A DNA stretch of 64,000 bases from Spirosoma endophyticum (GTDB taxonomy: Bacteria; Bacteroidota; Bacteroidia; Cytophagales; Spirosomataceae): positions 806,001-870,000 of the forward strand of contig NZ_FOLQ01000002.1 in NCBI RefSeq assembly GCF_900112365.1. Reading direction: 5' to 3'. Positions 8,834 through 17,879 of this stretch are shown here, one piece after another. Position numbers and translations under genes: made by a program. The notes below the pieces were generated by a model, which saw only the letters and a program-made list of their open reading frames with translations, did not search any database and was not told where the DNA came from. Numbering within the stretch: the first letter of the stretch is position 1; each line of letters opens with the position of its first letter.

Positions 8834-10480
8834 ATGAAATCAGCTTTACAACGCATAGCCCTAATCGTGTTGATCGGCTGCAGCAGTTGCTCCCTTCAGG
8901 CACAAGACCTGTCTATTACCGTCACCAAACGATATCTTAACCTGCCTGTGTCGCAAGCGCAAAACAGGGGAATGATGCAGTTTATGGTGAAGGATAAACC
9001 GGAACGGGCCTTCAAAATAAGGCTGGCGGCTAAACCCGATTACTGGGTGTTTTGCGATATGGCGGCTCTCCAGGGGAAAACCATTACTATTCGGTATGAT
9101 GGCAATCGGGAGGGATTGACAAAAATCTATCAGGCCGACAACATGGCGGGTCAGGATTCGCTGTACCGGGAAAAGAACCGGCCACAATACCATTTTTCGA
9201 CCCGCCGGGGCTGGATCAACGACCCCAATGGCATGATCTATTATGCCGGTGAATACCATCTTTTTTACCAGCACAATCCTTATGAGCGGGAATGGGAAAA
9301 CATGTCATGGGGCCATGCGGTAAGCCGCGATATGATCCATTGGGAGGAGCTGCCAACGGCTTTGTCTCCCGATAGTCTGGGCACAATGTTTTCGGGCTCC
9401 ACCGTGATCGACTATGCTAATACAGCCGGTTTTAATCAGGGGAACGTACCGGCGATGGTGGCTTTTTATACAGTGGATACTCCGGAAAAACAGATTCAGT
9501 GCATGGCCTATAGTCTGGACAAAGGGCGCACCTGGACGAAATATGCCAAAAATCCACTGATCGATTCGAAAGCAAAATGGAACAGCAAGGACACCCGCGA
9601 TCCACGTGTGTTCTGGTATGCCCCTGGTAATCATTGGGTAATGGTCCTGAACGAACGGGATGGGCATTCGATCTACACCTCCAAAAACATGAAGGCGTGG
9701 ACGTATGAAAGTCACGTTACCGGATTCTGGGAATGCCCTGACTTGTTCGAATTACCCATCGACGGCGATACCACGAAAACTAAATGGGTCATGTATGGTG
9801 CGTCCGCTACGTATATGATCGGTTCCTTCGATGGGAAAACGTTTACGCCCGAATCGGGCAAACACTACTACGTTACCGGCACCATCTATGCAGCACAAAC
9901 CTTTGCCAATATGCCCCCAAATGATCCCCGGCGTATTCAAATTGGCTGGGGTCGGGTGCAGCAACCCGGCATGCCGTTTAACAACATGATGTTACTGCCG
10001 ACTGAATTACAGCTTCGTACGACCGGAAATGGCCTGCGGCTGAGTAGTGTACCGGTTAAAGAAACGGAGCAATTATTCGAGAAAGTGCAGCAGGGGACGT
10101 CATTGAGCGCAACGGATGCCAACGAGAAACTGAAAGCGTTTAACCAGTTAGATCGATTTCGGGTCAGGACCACGCTAAAACTGTCGCATGCTACCAGTGC
10201 GGGATTGTCGCTGTTCGGGCAGCGGCTGCTGGAATATGATATGAACGGCAACCGGATCAATGGGGTATTCTACTCGCCCGAGAACATGACCAGTATGGAG
10301 CTTACCGCCGACATTTACGTTGACCGGACTTCCATCGAAGTGTTTATTGACGGAGGTGCTTACTCGTATTCCCTGGAAAGAAAGCCGGTATCGGGTAACA
10401 CCGAAAGCCTTAAGGTTTGGGGTACGGCCATTGAGGTGAAGGAGCTTGCCATGTACACGGCCAAATCAATATGGAAATAG
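8834..10480 (+). CDS. glycoside hydrolase family 32 (levanase/inulinase-like) lipoprotein
   Basis: The 548-residue protein has a lipoprotein-type signal (ALIVLIGCSSC) when started at ATG 8834, so it is probably anchored in an outer or inner membrane. A GH32 five-bladed propeller follows. Its nucleophile motif is RRGWINDPNGMIYY, the RDP motif is in TRDPRVFWY, and the acid/base motif is FWECPDLFELP. A C-terminal beta-sandwich includes DRTSIEVFIDGG, typical of the family. It hydrolyses fructans (levan, inulin) or sucrose. An N-terminal segment of about 90 residues before the catalytic domain is an extra beta-rich region. The upstream frame from 8786 overlaps the GH30 stop and lacks signal features. 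Confidence 0.92.
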   Translation: MKSALQRIALIVLIGCSSCSLQAQDLSITVTKRYLNLPVSQAQNRGMMQFMVKDKPERAFKIRLAAKPDYWVFCDMAALQGKTITIRYDGNREGLTKIYQADNMAGQDSLYREKNRPQYHFSTRRGWINDPNGMIYYAGEYHLFYQHNPYEREWENMSWGHAVSRDMIHWEELPTALSPDSLGTMFSGSTVIDYANTAGFNQGNVPAMVAFYTVDTPEKQIQCMAYSLDKGRTWTKYAKNPLIDSKAKWNSKDTRDPRVFWYAPGNHWVMVLNERDGHSIYTSKNMKAWTYESHVTGFWECPDLFELPIDGDTTKTKWVMYGASATYMIGSFDGKTFTPESGKHYYVTGTIYAAQTFANMPPNDPRRIQIGWGRVQQPGMPFNNMMLLPTELQLRTTGNGLRLSSVPVKETEQLFEKVQQGTSLSATDANEKLKAFNQLDRFRVRTTLKLSHATSAGLSLFGQRLLEYDMNGNRINGVFYSPENMTSMELTADIYVDRTSIEVFIDGGAYSYSLERKPVSGNTESLKVWGTAIEVKELAMYTAKSIWK

Positions 10481-10686
10481 TATCTGGTTGTGTACAACCC
10501 ATTCGCTTATTTAGGGTCTATGGTATGTGAATCAGAAGCAGTTTCCTGCTACATTCTGGCTAATGAATCGCTTGACCAACAATAAAAGTTAGGACATTAT
10601 GAATGAGAAAACAGCCGGAATTGTTTACATTACATACTGGACCTGATCTATAATTATTTGTGAATCAGGTTAATAAACTTTATTCC

Positions 10687-11637
10687 ATGAAAAGTGTACA
10701 GATAGCGCCATTTGACATTTCCCGCCATTTGAACACCAGATGTCTGGAACAGGAAGTCGAAAACCGGACAGCTTATACGATCGATACGGCCGAGTTGACG
10801 ATCTACGAAACGCAGCACGTTGCCGAAAAAGTCGAGATCACGTTTAACACACCCGTATTAGCTAGCATGATTCGGGGCAGGAAGGTGATGTGTTTACCCG
10901 GTACCGGTAAACCCTCGTTTGATTTTTTACCGGGCGAATCGATGATTGTATCCCGTGATGAAACGATGCAAATTGATTTCCCGGAAGCCGAGAGCCAAAA
11001 TCCAACCCAATGTTTGGGATTAGTAATTGCGCCTGATAAAGTACTTCAGATAACCGATCTGTTAAATGATCGGGCGCCCCTGATCGACAACGCAGAGGGC
11101 TGGCAGTTTGGGCAGCATAACTTCTTCCTGACCAACGACATACCGATCCAACAACTCATTGCCCGCCTGATTTATATCTTCACGGAAAACAATGAAGCTA
11201 AAGACGTATTTGCCAATCTTGTTTTGCAGGAATTAGTTGTCCGACTGATGCAAACGCAGGCGCGTACGCTGCTGCTAAGCCCGGAAACGGCCTTCGCGAA
11301 TGTGAATCGGCTGGCGCACGTCGCTCAGTATATTAACAAACATATCAGCCGTAACATACAGATCCGGGAACTGGCCGACGAAGCCTGTATGAGTGAACCG
11401 AACTTCTACCGTACGTTCAAACAGACATTCGGCATGACACCGGTCGACTACATCAATCGGCAACGTATTACCCTGGCTTCTCGATTATTACGAACAACCA
11501 ATCGCTGCTTAAACGATGTTAGCCTTGAATGTGGGTTCAATAACCTGACCTATTTCATGAAAATGTTTCGCCGTGAAATGGGAGTTGCGCCCGCTCAATA
11601 CCGCAAGGAAGCGATTTCGGCAGTAAGTAATGCGTAA
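10687..11637 (+). CDS. AraC-family transcriptional regulator
   Basis: The 316-residue protein carries an N-terminal ligand-sensing-like region (about residues 1-200) and a C-terminal AraC double helix-turn-helix. The latter includes QIRELADEACMSEPNFYRTF and the second-motif residues LECGFNNLTYFMKMFRRE. ATG 10687 (MKSVQIAP) is chosen. A GTG at 10660 would add nine residues. It follows the GH32 gene after 206 bases on the same strand and probably responds to a sugar or related compound, though that is inferred from position only. Confidence 0.9.
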   Translation: MKSVQIAPFDISRHLNTRCLEQEVENRTAYTIDTAELTIYETQHVAEKVEITFNTPVLASMIRGRKVMCLPGTGKPSFDFLPGESMIVSRDETMQIDFPEAESQNPTQCLGLVIAPDKVLQITDLLNDRAPLIDNAEGWQFGQHNFFLTNDIPIQQLIARLIYIFTENNEAKDVFANLVLQELVVRLMQTQARTLLLSPETAFANVNRLAHVAQYINKHISRNIQIRELADEACMSEPNFYRTFKQTFGMTPVDYINRQRITLASRLLRTTNRCLNDVSLECGFNNLTYFMKMFRREMGVAPAQYRKEAISAVSNA

Positions 11638-11727
11638 ACTGATTGGGACATAGACCGTGCCATACACACCTTCACCGCAAATGTAATAGATACTGATTCC
11701 CTGGTGTTTAACTAAACGCTATGTACG

Positions 11728-11797
11728 GAACCCGTCGGTCGATGATTTATTCTGAGTAGAATGGTCTTCCTCAGGTAAATCATCAACCGACGGGTTC
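11728..11797. terminator. large hairpin between convergent genes
   Basis: Arms 11728-11749 and 11776-11797 (22 nt each) pair with one G-U/C mismatch, and the loop contains a smaller CTGAG/CTCAG pair. It lies between the AraC gene and the convergent gene at 11830-12213, as expected for a bidirectional transcription end. A clear U-tract is absent. Confidence 0.55.
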
Positions 11798-11829
11798 TGA
11801 ACAATTGGCCCGCTTGTGCTGGCTCGTTA

Positions 11830-12213
11830 TTATTTAACGCGCACGGCTGTCGATTCCAGCATACTCATCAGCATGCCTTTCAAATTATCATCGTCCACTT
11901 TCTCCAAGGCAAGATCAATCTCTCCGGCCTGTTCCGTATTGAAGTGAATTGTTAGTTTTTTTCCTGCGTCTTCCTCGATTTTAGTAATTGGGGTGGCGGG
12001 TCTCGTACCTGTTGGATCTTTTAGTTCACCAGTTAGTTTTCCGTCTTTTCTGACCAGTTCGGTAGTCATTTTTGCGTCACCATCGGGGGTTCCTTTTATA
12101 ATGATTTCCCATTTCCCGGCGAAAAAGTCGGTTGGTGGCGTAGCGGTTTGAGAAAAGCCCCTGGCGCAAATGCCCAGAAGGAAAATGAACAGGAAAAGGC
12201 TTACTTTTTTCAT
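11830..12213 (-). CDS. small secreted protein of unknown function
   Basis: The 127-residue protein starts with a signal peptide (KKVSLFLFIFLLGICARGFSQ) and has a single domain with a lipocalin-like look: FFAGKWEIIIKGTPDGDAKM, GKLTGELKDPTG, LTIHFNTEQAGEIDLAL. Proteins of this shape in Bacteroidota are periplasmic and of unknown ligand. It is followed on the same strand, after 124 bases, by another small secreted protein gene upstream at 12338-12691. Confidence 0.75.
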   Translation of the reverse strand: MKKVSLFLFIFLLGICARGFSQTATPPTDFFAGKWEIIIKGTPDGDAKMTTELVRKDGKLTGELKDPTGTRPATPITKIEEDAGKKLTIHFNTEQAGEIDLALEKVDDDNLKGMLMSMLESTAVRVK

Positions 12214-12337
12214 TAATCTACTAGTTTAAATGTGAAATTGAACAGCTAACTATTGTTGAGAAAGCACTCACTTAGCTACTATATACTTCTATTTTTTACT
12301 TATTCCTCCTTGAACGTCATGCTCTGAACCTTAGGGG

Positions 12338-12691
12338 TTACTGAACCATAAAGCTCGTATTCGGGTCGGCCTGTACAACAAACGTCTTGGTGAGGGTTTC
12401 GCTGCCTGTTGTCAGTGTCAGTCGATACGTTCCCGTGCCTAAGTTCGAGAAGTCGAATTGTTGACTCAATCCTTTCTGAAGGGCTACATGCTGGGTGTAG
12501 ATGGCCTGACCGTTGGTATTCCAGATGGCAAGCTGGCCCGTGGCTTGAAGGGGTTGAACATAGAGCCTGATTTTATGCTCGGGCGTCATTACCAAATGGG
12601 TTTGTGCGGCTGAAGTTTGAGGAGTTGATGGATTGGCGAACGATGCGGTACCAGCGGCTAGTCCCAGCATCAACATAAGTACTTTTTTCAT
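12338..12691 (-). CDS. small secreted beta-rich protein, family A member 2
   Basis: The 117-residue protein has a signal peptide (KVLMLMLGLAAGTASFA) and one beta-rich domain with KIRLYVQPL, LAIWNTNGQAIYTQHV, FDFSNLGTGTYRLTLTTG and a hydrophobic tail. It shares the layout of the proteins at 3075-3464 and 32246-32620. The GTYRLTLTTGSETLTKTFVV segment resembles a type IX secretion C-terminal sorting domain, although the protein consists of little else. Function is unknown. Confidence 0.75.
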   Translation of the reverse strand: MKKVLMLMLGLAAGTASFANPSTPQTSAAQTHLVMTPEHKIRLYVQPLQATGQLAIWNTNGQAIYTQHVALQKGLSQQFDFSNLGTGTYRLTLTTGSETLTKTFVVQADPNTSFMVQ

Positions 12692-12845
12692 GGCTTTTTT
12701 TAGTAAGTGTTTATTTGTTTCGTTTGATGAACCAAAGTTGCCACTAGATCAGTAAGCCAGAAACTAAAAGGCGATGAGAGCCAGAATGAAACAGATGAGT
12801 GTGGATTTTTGAGGGATAAGTGAGCAGCAGATGCCTGGAAACGAA

Positions 12846-15137
12846 CTAAGCAAGTGGTAAGGTAATAACAAACTCCGCAAACTCACCAGGTTGGGTGGTA
12901 GCTGTCAGCGTACCGCTGTGCCCTTTGGTAATAATATCATAGCTTAATGACAAGCCCAGGCCCGTACCCTGCCCTGTTGGTTTAGTCGTAAAAAAAGGCT
13001 GGAAGATTTTCGATAGTACCGGTTGAGGAATACCCGTGCCATTGTCGCGAACCCGAATTTCGACTTGCTTTCCTCGTTGCGCAGTGCTCAACGTTACCCT
13101 GGGTTGGTAGTCGGCCACACCAGTCTGTTGTTTTTGCCGGACTGCATAAAAGGCATTGTTGAATAAATTCAACAGTACCCGTCCTAACTCCTGAGGAATC
13201 ACCTCGTATTTAGTCAGAGAAAGATCAAAATCTGTGACAAGGTCACAGCTAAAATCTGGATTCTTCGCTTTCAACCCGTGGAAGGCTAACCGAAAATACT
13301 CATCCGTAAGGGCATTCAGGTCAACCAATTGTTTCTCTCCTGTGCTGGTCCGGGAGTGCTCCAGCATGCTTTTGACAATACTGGCAGCCCGGCCACCGTG
13401 GTGATTGATCTTGGCTAAATTACCCGTTAAATCCCCCAGAATTTCTTCTTCCAGCTCTTCATCCCGTTCCTCTTTCTTTTTGCGTTCTTCCTTTATTTCA
13501 TTGAGAAGGTCTGTCGAAATTGCGGAGAAATTGTTTACGAAATTGAGTGGATTCTGAATTTCATGCGCGATGCCAGCTGTTAGTTCGCCCAGGGAGGCCA
13601 TTTTCTCGGATTGGATAAGCTGGGTTTGTGTGGTCTGGAGTTTAGTAAGCGTATGCTGGAGTTCTTCTTTTTGCTGTTGAAGTTCTTCTTTTTGTCGCAG
13701 CAATTCTTCTTTCTGTAACTGGAGTACTTCTTTCTGTTCCTGAAGTAAAGCATTCGCTTTTTGCTTCGTGCGATACGCATAGAAGCTAACTGCGGCCAGC
13801 ACCAACATCAAGCCCATACCCGCCAGCAAAGCCAGTTGACGGGCCTGGGCTAACGCATTCTGTTTTAGCTGTTCGGCCTGAGCGGCCTGTTGTTGCTGAT
13901 CGAATTTATACGTCATTGTCAGCTCGGTCGCTTTTTGTACATTCTCTTTTCCGCGCACCGAATCGGAAATAGCGGCTGATGTTTTGAACGTAGCTAGTGC
14001 CCGGCGATAGTTGCCTACCTGTTCGTAACAAGCCGACAAGTCTCGATAGGAATCCCCAGTCTGGGCATTATAGAGATCGGCATCTTTCAGGACGGCAAAA
14101 CTCTTCTCGTAGAAAGGAATAGCTTCGGCGCAGCGAGCCTGCTGTTTGAGAATGCTCCCCATAGCCGCGTAGGCCTGATGAATATTGAGAGGCAGGTGGG
14201 ATGCATCGGCAATGGTCATGGCTTGTTTGACCAGCGGTTCAGCCTGATCAAACTTTTTCTGTAGGGCCAGATTGATGGCGGCCTGCGATAAAGCGGTTGC
14301 CTGAATGCCGGTATCTCCTATTTCTTTCGCCAGCGTCGCGGCTTTAATGGCCATTTCATACGCCTTCTGGGTATCGTGCATCTTCGTGTAAATACTCACC
14401 AGGTTTGAGTAGGCGTATAGCTCGACATTAGTAAGGCTTTCCTGCTTAGCCAACCGAATACCTTTCTGGTAAGCCTGTTCAGATCCTTTCAGATCACCCA
14501 TTTCGGTATAGATATTGGCGATGTTAACCAGGGCGTAGGCCTGTTGCTTAGTGTTATGTACTGATTCTGCGATGGTTAGTGATTTTTGCTGATATTGTAG
14601 GGCCTGAGGACGATTTGATTGCATGTCGTAGGAAATCCCCAGATTCGAATAGACGATGATCAACTGAGCTTTGTCATCAAGTCGTTCGGCAATGGCTTTG
14701 CTTTTCTCCTGAAAAATGATCGAGCTGTCGTACTTGCTCTGTATGGCGTAGGTGGTACCGAAAGCGCCGTATACTTTGCTAAGTTGAGCCGAGTCCTTTG
14801 TCGAGAGGCATATAGCTTCAGCTAGCTTCAAGGTTGATTTAGCCGCTGCGAAGTCACCTTTAACGCTGTAGGTATAGGCCAGGCGAATTCTGGTCCTGGC
14901 TTCCCCTTTTTTGTACTGAATACGTTTGGCCTGTTCAATCGTTTTGAGGCCCAGGCTCATGGCTGAGTCAATATTTATTTGATTGAATAGGACAATTTTT
15001 TCGTTGCTTATATTAATGCGGCCTGTATCGGTAGTCGTCTGGCTGAGAAGCCGATTTAAGCTGTCGAGTTTCTGGGTCTGGGCGTGAGCCAGGCCAACGC
15101 TCAGCAGGGTAAAAATAAATGTGGACAGGAATTTCAT
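12846..15137 (-). CDS. TPR-containing sensor histidine kinase
   Basis: The 763-residue protein has a signal peptide (residues 1-19), a long TPR array (about 60-400, probably periplasmic), a membrane segment (LLAGMGLMLVLAAVSFYAY), a strongly heptadic coiled coil rich in QKEEL repeats (about 465-510), and a cytoplasmic kinase core. The H-box is ELTAGIAHEIQNPLNFVNNF. The ATPase domain has an N-box-like LLNLFNNAFYAVRQ and the motifs VRDNGTGIP and GTGLGLSLSYDI. It has no receiver or DNA-binding domain and no response-regulator gene directly beside it. The insertion rich in E and K after the H-box (KEERKKKEERDEELEE) is typical of this Cytophagales group. The signal sensed is unknown. Confidence 0.92.
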   Translation of the reverse strand: MKFLSTFIFTLLSVGLAHAQTQKLDSLNRLLSQTTTDTGRINISNEKIVLFNQINIDSAMSLGLKTIEQAKRIQYKKGEARTRIRLAYTYSVKGDFAAAKSTLKLAEAICLSTKDSAQLSKVYGAFGTTYAIQSKYDSSIIFQEKSKAIAERLDDKAQLIIVYSNLGISYDMQSNRPQALQYQQKSLTIAESVHNTKQQAYALVNIANIYTEMGDLKGSEQAYQKGIRLAKQESLTNVELYAYSNLVSIYTKMHDTQKAYEMAIKAATLAKEIGDTGIQATALSQAAINLALQKKFDQAEPLVKQAMTIADASHLPLNIHQAYAAMGSILKQQARCAEAIPFYEKSFAVLKDADLYNAQTGDSYRDLSACYEQVGNYRRALATFKTSAAISDSVRGKENVQKATELTMTYKFDQQQQAAQAEQLKQNALAQARQLALLAGMGLMLVLAAVSFYAYRTKQKANALLQEQKEVLQLQKEELLRQKEELQQQKEELQHTLTKLQTTQTQLIQSEKMASLGELTAGIAHEIQNPLNFVNNFSAISTDLLNEIKEERKKKEERDEELEEEILGDLTGNLAKINHHGGRAASIVKSMLEHSRTSTGEKQLVDLNALTDEYFRLAFHGLKAKNPDFSCDLVTDFDLSLTKYEVIPQELGRVLLNLFNNAFYAVRQKQQTGVADYQPRVTLSTAQRGKQVEIRVRDNGTGIPQPVLSKIFQPFFTTKPTGQGTGLGLSLSYDIITKGHSGTLTATTQPGEFAEFVITLPLA

Positions 15138-15605
15138 GTTTGATTAAAGAGGAAAGATGTACCATACGGCACGCATCAACTAGAAAACGTCAATAGGCTA
15201 TCCAGCGTATTGATACCCGTATTGCCATTTGGTAAACCCGCTAAAACATCCACCAAATTTACTTAATTGAATGGGTTAAATATAACAATTCACATAGGAA
15301 TGAGCTCATCAGGCATAAAGGAAGCCAGCAAGGCAAACGATCCCTAGCCTTCATCTGTCGGCTGAAAAGGAATACAAAAGTTGATTGGCAAAATGTAAGC
15401 TACGCTACTGAAGAAAGTGTAGAAATGGATTTTATAAGGACATTGAATTGGTTTATCTGTTGCCTTCCATTTAAATAGTTGGCTTAAATACTGTTTTTTT
15501 TTATACACTAACCTGTTTAATTGAACTATAGAAAGAAAAATTTGAGCAAATAAGGTAATCTCGTTAATTAAATGTTTCTATATATAAGATTTAGATACTA
15601 CATTT
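15138..15605. other. divergent intergenic region
   Basis: About 470 bases of increasingly AT-rich DNA separate the divergent kinase and BclB-domain genes. I see no gene. The AT-rich 15480-15605 part probably contains the promoter of the plus-strand gene, but no perfect TAnnTTTG box is present (TACATTTA at the end is one mismatch away). Confidence 0.4.
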
Positions 15606-15650
15606 ATGCTATCGTATAATAAATAGCTTCTATTTATTATACGATAGCAT
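15606..15650. promoter_or_regulatory. 20-bp perfect inverted repeat in the leader of the BclB-domain gene
   Basis: Arms 15606-15625 and 15631-15650 are perfect complements of 20 nt with a 5-nt loop (GCTTC). The element ends 22 bases before the ATG at 15673. Transcribed, it would form a stable hairpin just upstream of the ribosome-binding region. As DNA it could be an operator. No U-tract follows, and no gene upstream on the plus strand needs a terminator. The position suggests control of the downstream gene, which is inference. Confidence 0.7.
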
Positions 15651-15672
15651 ATGGTAACTAATTGAATGATTT

Positions 15673-16458
15673 ATGCGCAAAATTTTATTTTTTTGTCTGC
15701 TTTTTAGTACAGTTCTACTTGCAGAGAACAGCATGGCTCAGTTGGGTATTGGTACCCAAACCCCAGATCCAAGTGCTCAGCTAGAAATTAAGTCAACTTC
15801 AAAAGGCCTGCTAATTCCCAGAGTGACTAGTACCGGAAATGTACCTACACCTGCCGAAGGATTACTTATTTATCAGACCACAGCACCAGTAGGCTTTTAT
15901 GTTTATAAGGGAGGAAGTTGGACAAGACTGATAACAGCTTCTGATGCATCCGGCTCTTCCTCAGGAACTATAATTCCCTACGCATCTGGAAGGCCGGTTA
16001 CTATGACGTCACAGTCTGGCGCGTTAAATGTGGTTAGTTTAGTTGGGTTTGGTCATTCTGTTTCATCTGTTTTTGTTCTAAATGGCGCTATAGACCTTTC
16101 TGGTGGGGGAGGATCATTACTTAATTTTGCGTTTCCCATTCCCCGTTCTGGTACAATTACATCTATCTCAGGTTTCTTTAGCAATATAGCCTCAGTAGCT
16201 ATAACGGGTTCGGTTTCTATCACAGCACAGTTATATCGGTCGACCGGTAACTCGTTCGTACCGATTACCGGTGCCATTGTGACGTTGGCCCCTGCACTGA
16301 CGGGCACGGCGGCTGTTAATGCCACCAGCACCGGGCTTGTTTCTGACTTAGCCATTCCCGTAACAGCGGGTACTCGATTGCTATTGGTATTTTCGTTGTC
16401 GACTACGAGTGCTAATTCCATATCTGGCTATGTTAGTGGAGGGGTAACGATTAATTGA
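15673..16458 (+). CDS. secreted protein with BclB-type C-terminal domain
   Basis: The 261-residue protein has a signal peptide (KILFFCLLFSTVLLAENSMAQ). It then has a segment of about 75 residues common in Bacteroidota surface proteins (LGIGTQTPDPSAQLEIKS, GLLIPRVT, EGLLIYQTTAPVGFYVY, GSWTRL). Residues about 105-261 match the pattern of the BclB exosporium glycoprotein C-terminal domain: VVSLVGFGHSVSSV, AIDLSGGGGSLLNFAFPIPR, GTITSISGFFSN, VTLAPALTGTAAVN, and IPVTAGTRLLLVFS. That domain was named from Bacillus exosporium proteins, where it sits behind collagen-like repeats. Here there are no collagen repeats. A surface or extracellular location is likely. The next gene, 54 bases downstream, encodes another secreted protein and may be its partner. 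Confidence 0.85.
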   Translation: MRKILFFCLLFSTVLLAENSMAQLGIGTQTPDPSAQLEIKSTSKGLLIPRVTSTGNVPTPAEGLLIYQTTAPVGFYVYKGGSWTRLITASDASGSSSGTIIPYASGRPVTMTSQSGALNVVSLVGFGHSVSSVFVLNGAIDLSGGGGSLLNFAFPIPRSGTITSISGFFSNIASVAITGSVSITAQLYRSTGNSFVPITGAIVTLAPALTGTAAVNATSTGLVSDLAIPVTAGTRLLLVFSLSTTSANSISGYVSGGVTIN

Positions 16459-16512
16459 TCTATATTTTCTCTTTGGAGAAGAGATAACTACTCAACCAGA
16501 CTTACTAAATCA

Positions 16513-17379
16513 ATGAGGTACTATTTAATACTTCTTGCCCTACTGATGACCGTTCAGGTTTCAGCCCAATTATCCATTGGTAACGAAGGCCTAACTATTA
16601 TGGCAGGGACTACCTTTAGTAGTGAAGGACTTACCCTTACTCCCTCTGCTAACCTGATTCTGTCCAATAATAGTATCCAGATGAGTAGTACGCCCCTGGC
16701 AGGAAGCCCTAACGGCAGCATTAATCGAGCGTATCAGTTTGGGGCTCCCATCACCTTTTCTGGAACAGCTGGTATCAGCTACCTAACCACTGAACTCAAT
16801 GGTCATGATGAAGCATCCCTACAACTAGCTTACTCACCTGCTGCAAACGCTCCGTATATTCTTACTTCGGGTAGTACTGTCAATACCACCAATCACGTTG
16901 TGTCTAATTCGTTTACGAATAGGAATCTATTTGCCGTAACAGCCGTTGGGCCTCCTGATCTTATTCCTCTCCTCAGCGCTTTACCCTCTACACAATATGG
17001 GACGACGAACTTCACGGTCGTGGTGGATGTGTTTGAGCTGAATTCAACCGCAACCAGCGAACTGGCTACGGTCTATATTACCAAAGATCCGCTTATCGCC
17101 CTGAGTTTTGATGCCAGTTCAACTTTTGTTGGAGGTAAGGTTGTGCAAAATGGAAGCTGGACTTTTGATGGAACATCGAACGATGATTTCTACCTGGTAA
17201 GAACAACGCAGGTGATTGGCCCTAAGGCCAGGCGATCTTTTGGCTTAACGGGCACATTAAGACCTGGCAATACAAAGGGTAGCATAGCCATAACTTCTAC
17301 CATTGCGGGGCTCAGTGGGGGAGAGGTAAAGCTTACCAACAATTCCGATTCGGATAAGATCGACTACTTTAATAAATAA
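16513..17379 (+). CDS. secreted protein of unknown function, downstream of the BclB-domain gene
   Basis: The 288-residue protein has a signal peptide (RYYLILLALLMTVQVSAQ) and a Ser/Thr/Asn-rich beta-type body. Internal features include GLTIMAGTTFSSEGLTLTPS and SINRAYQFGAPITFSGTAG. The C-terminal part contains SFGLTGTLRPGNTKGSIAI. I recognise no catalytic motif. The composition suggests an extracellular, possibly adhesive or structural protein. It follows the BclB-domain gene by 54 bases in the same direction, so the two are probably one transcription unit. No C-terminal sorting domain is obvious. Confidence 0.75.
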   Translation: MRYYLILLALLMTVQVSAQLSIGNEGLTIMAGTTFSSEGLTLTPSANLILSNNSIQMSSTPLAGSPNGSINRAYQFGAPITFSGTAGISYLTTELNGHDEASLQLAYSPAANAPYILTSGSTVNTTNHVVSNSFTNRNLFAVTAVGPPDLIPLLSALPSTQYGTTNFTVVVDVFELNSTATSELATVYITKDPLIALSFDASSTFVGGKVVQNGSWTFDGTSNDDFYLVRTTQVIGPKARRSFGLTGTLRPGNTKGSIAITSTIAGLSGGEVKLTNNSDSDKIDYFNK

Positions 17380-17402
17380 TTGACAGGCAGTTACCTCGTT
17401 AA

Positions 17403-17663
17403 TTATTCACTACGTTCGGTAAGCTCGGCCCGTACATCCCCGTCATGACTAAAAACAAGGGCCGCGTCGTTTGTTCTAACCGGCGTAGGTGGGCTGGTTG
17501 AATCTTCCGGGAAACGAAGTCTAGCCAGATAGGATCGTAGTTCGGTCGTTGTAAGTTGCTTTGTGTTTGCCATTTCCTGACCAGCGCTTGAATTGCATTT
17601 AGGCAACACCGCCAGGGTATAGACGAGTCCGGTTAGTATCAGTAGACTTTTTTTGATGTTCAT
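17403..17663 (-). CDS. small hypothetical exported protein
   Basis: The 86-residue product has an N-terminal hydrophobic segment (KKSLLILTGLVYTLAVLPKC), which may be a signal peptide or lipoprotein signal although the lipobox is poor (LPKC). The rest is polar and ends near the stop of the convergent gene at 16513-17379. I recognise no family. Confidence 0.5.
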   Translation of the reverse strand: MNIKKSLLILTGLVYTLAVLPKCNSSAGQEMANTKQLTTTELRSYLARLRFPEDSTSPPTPVRTNDAALVFSHDGDVRAELTERSE

Positions 17664-17879
17664 TTCTTTAAGCGGGCTGTATCGTGACTAATTTGTCTGC
17701 CAATTGATCAGGACAAAATTCCCGGTATACCCTGACTTAAATGCTCAGTTTTGGGACAAAAAATATCAGTTTAGAGACAAAAAGCCTTGGCGCTACGTAA
17801 TAAATCGGCTTTAGTGTTCCTGGTAATCTGTCAGTAGATTTTTACCTTATTTTAATCTCTTTGCGGCCGAGTTAGTTAT

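Noticed and set aside
13580..13780. Lysine-rich minus-strand frame inside the TPR kinase
   Set aside because: It is the out-of-frame reading of the Q-K-E-E-L coiled-coil repeats of the kinase gene on the same strand.
15606..15650. The leader hairpin as a rho-independent terminator
   Set aside because: No U-tract follows, and no gene on the plus strand lies upstream that needs a stop. Its place 22 bases before the start codon makes control of that gene more likely.
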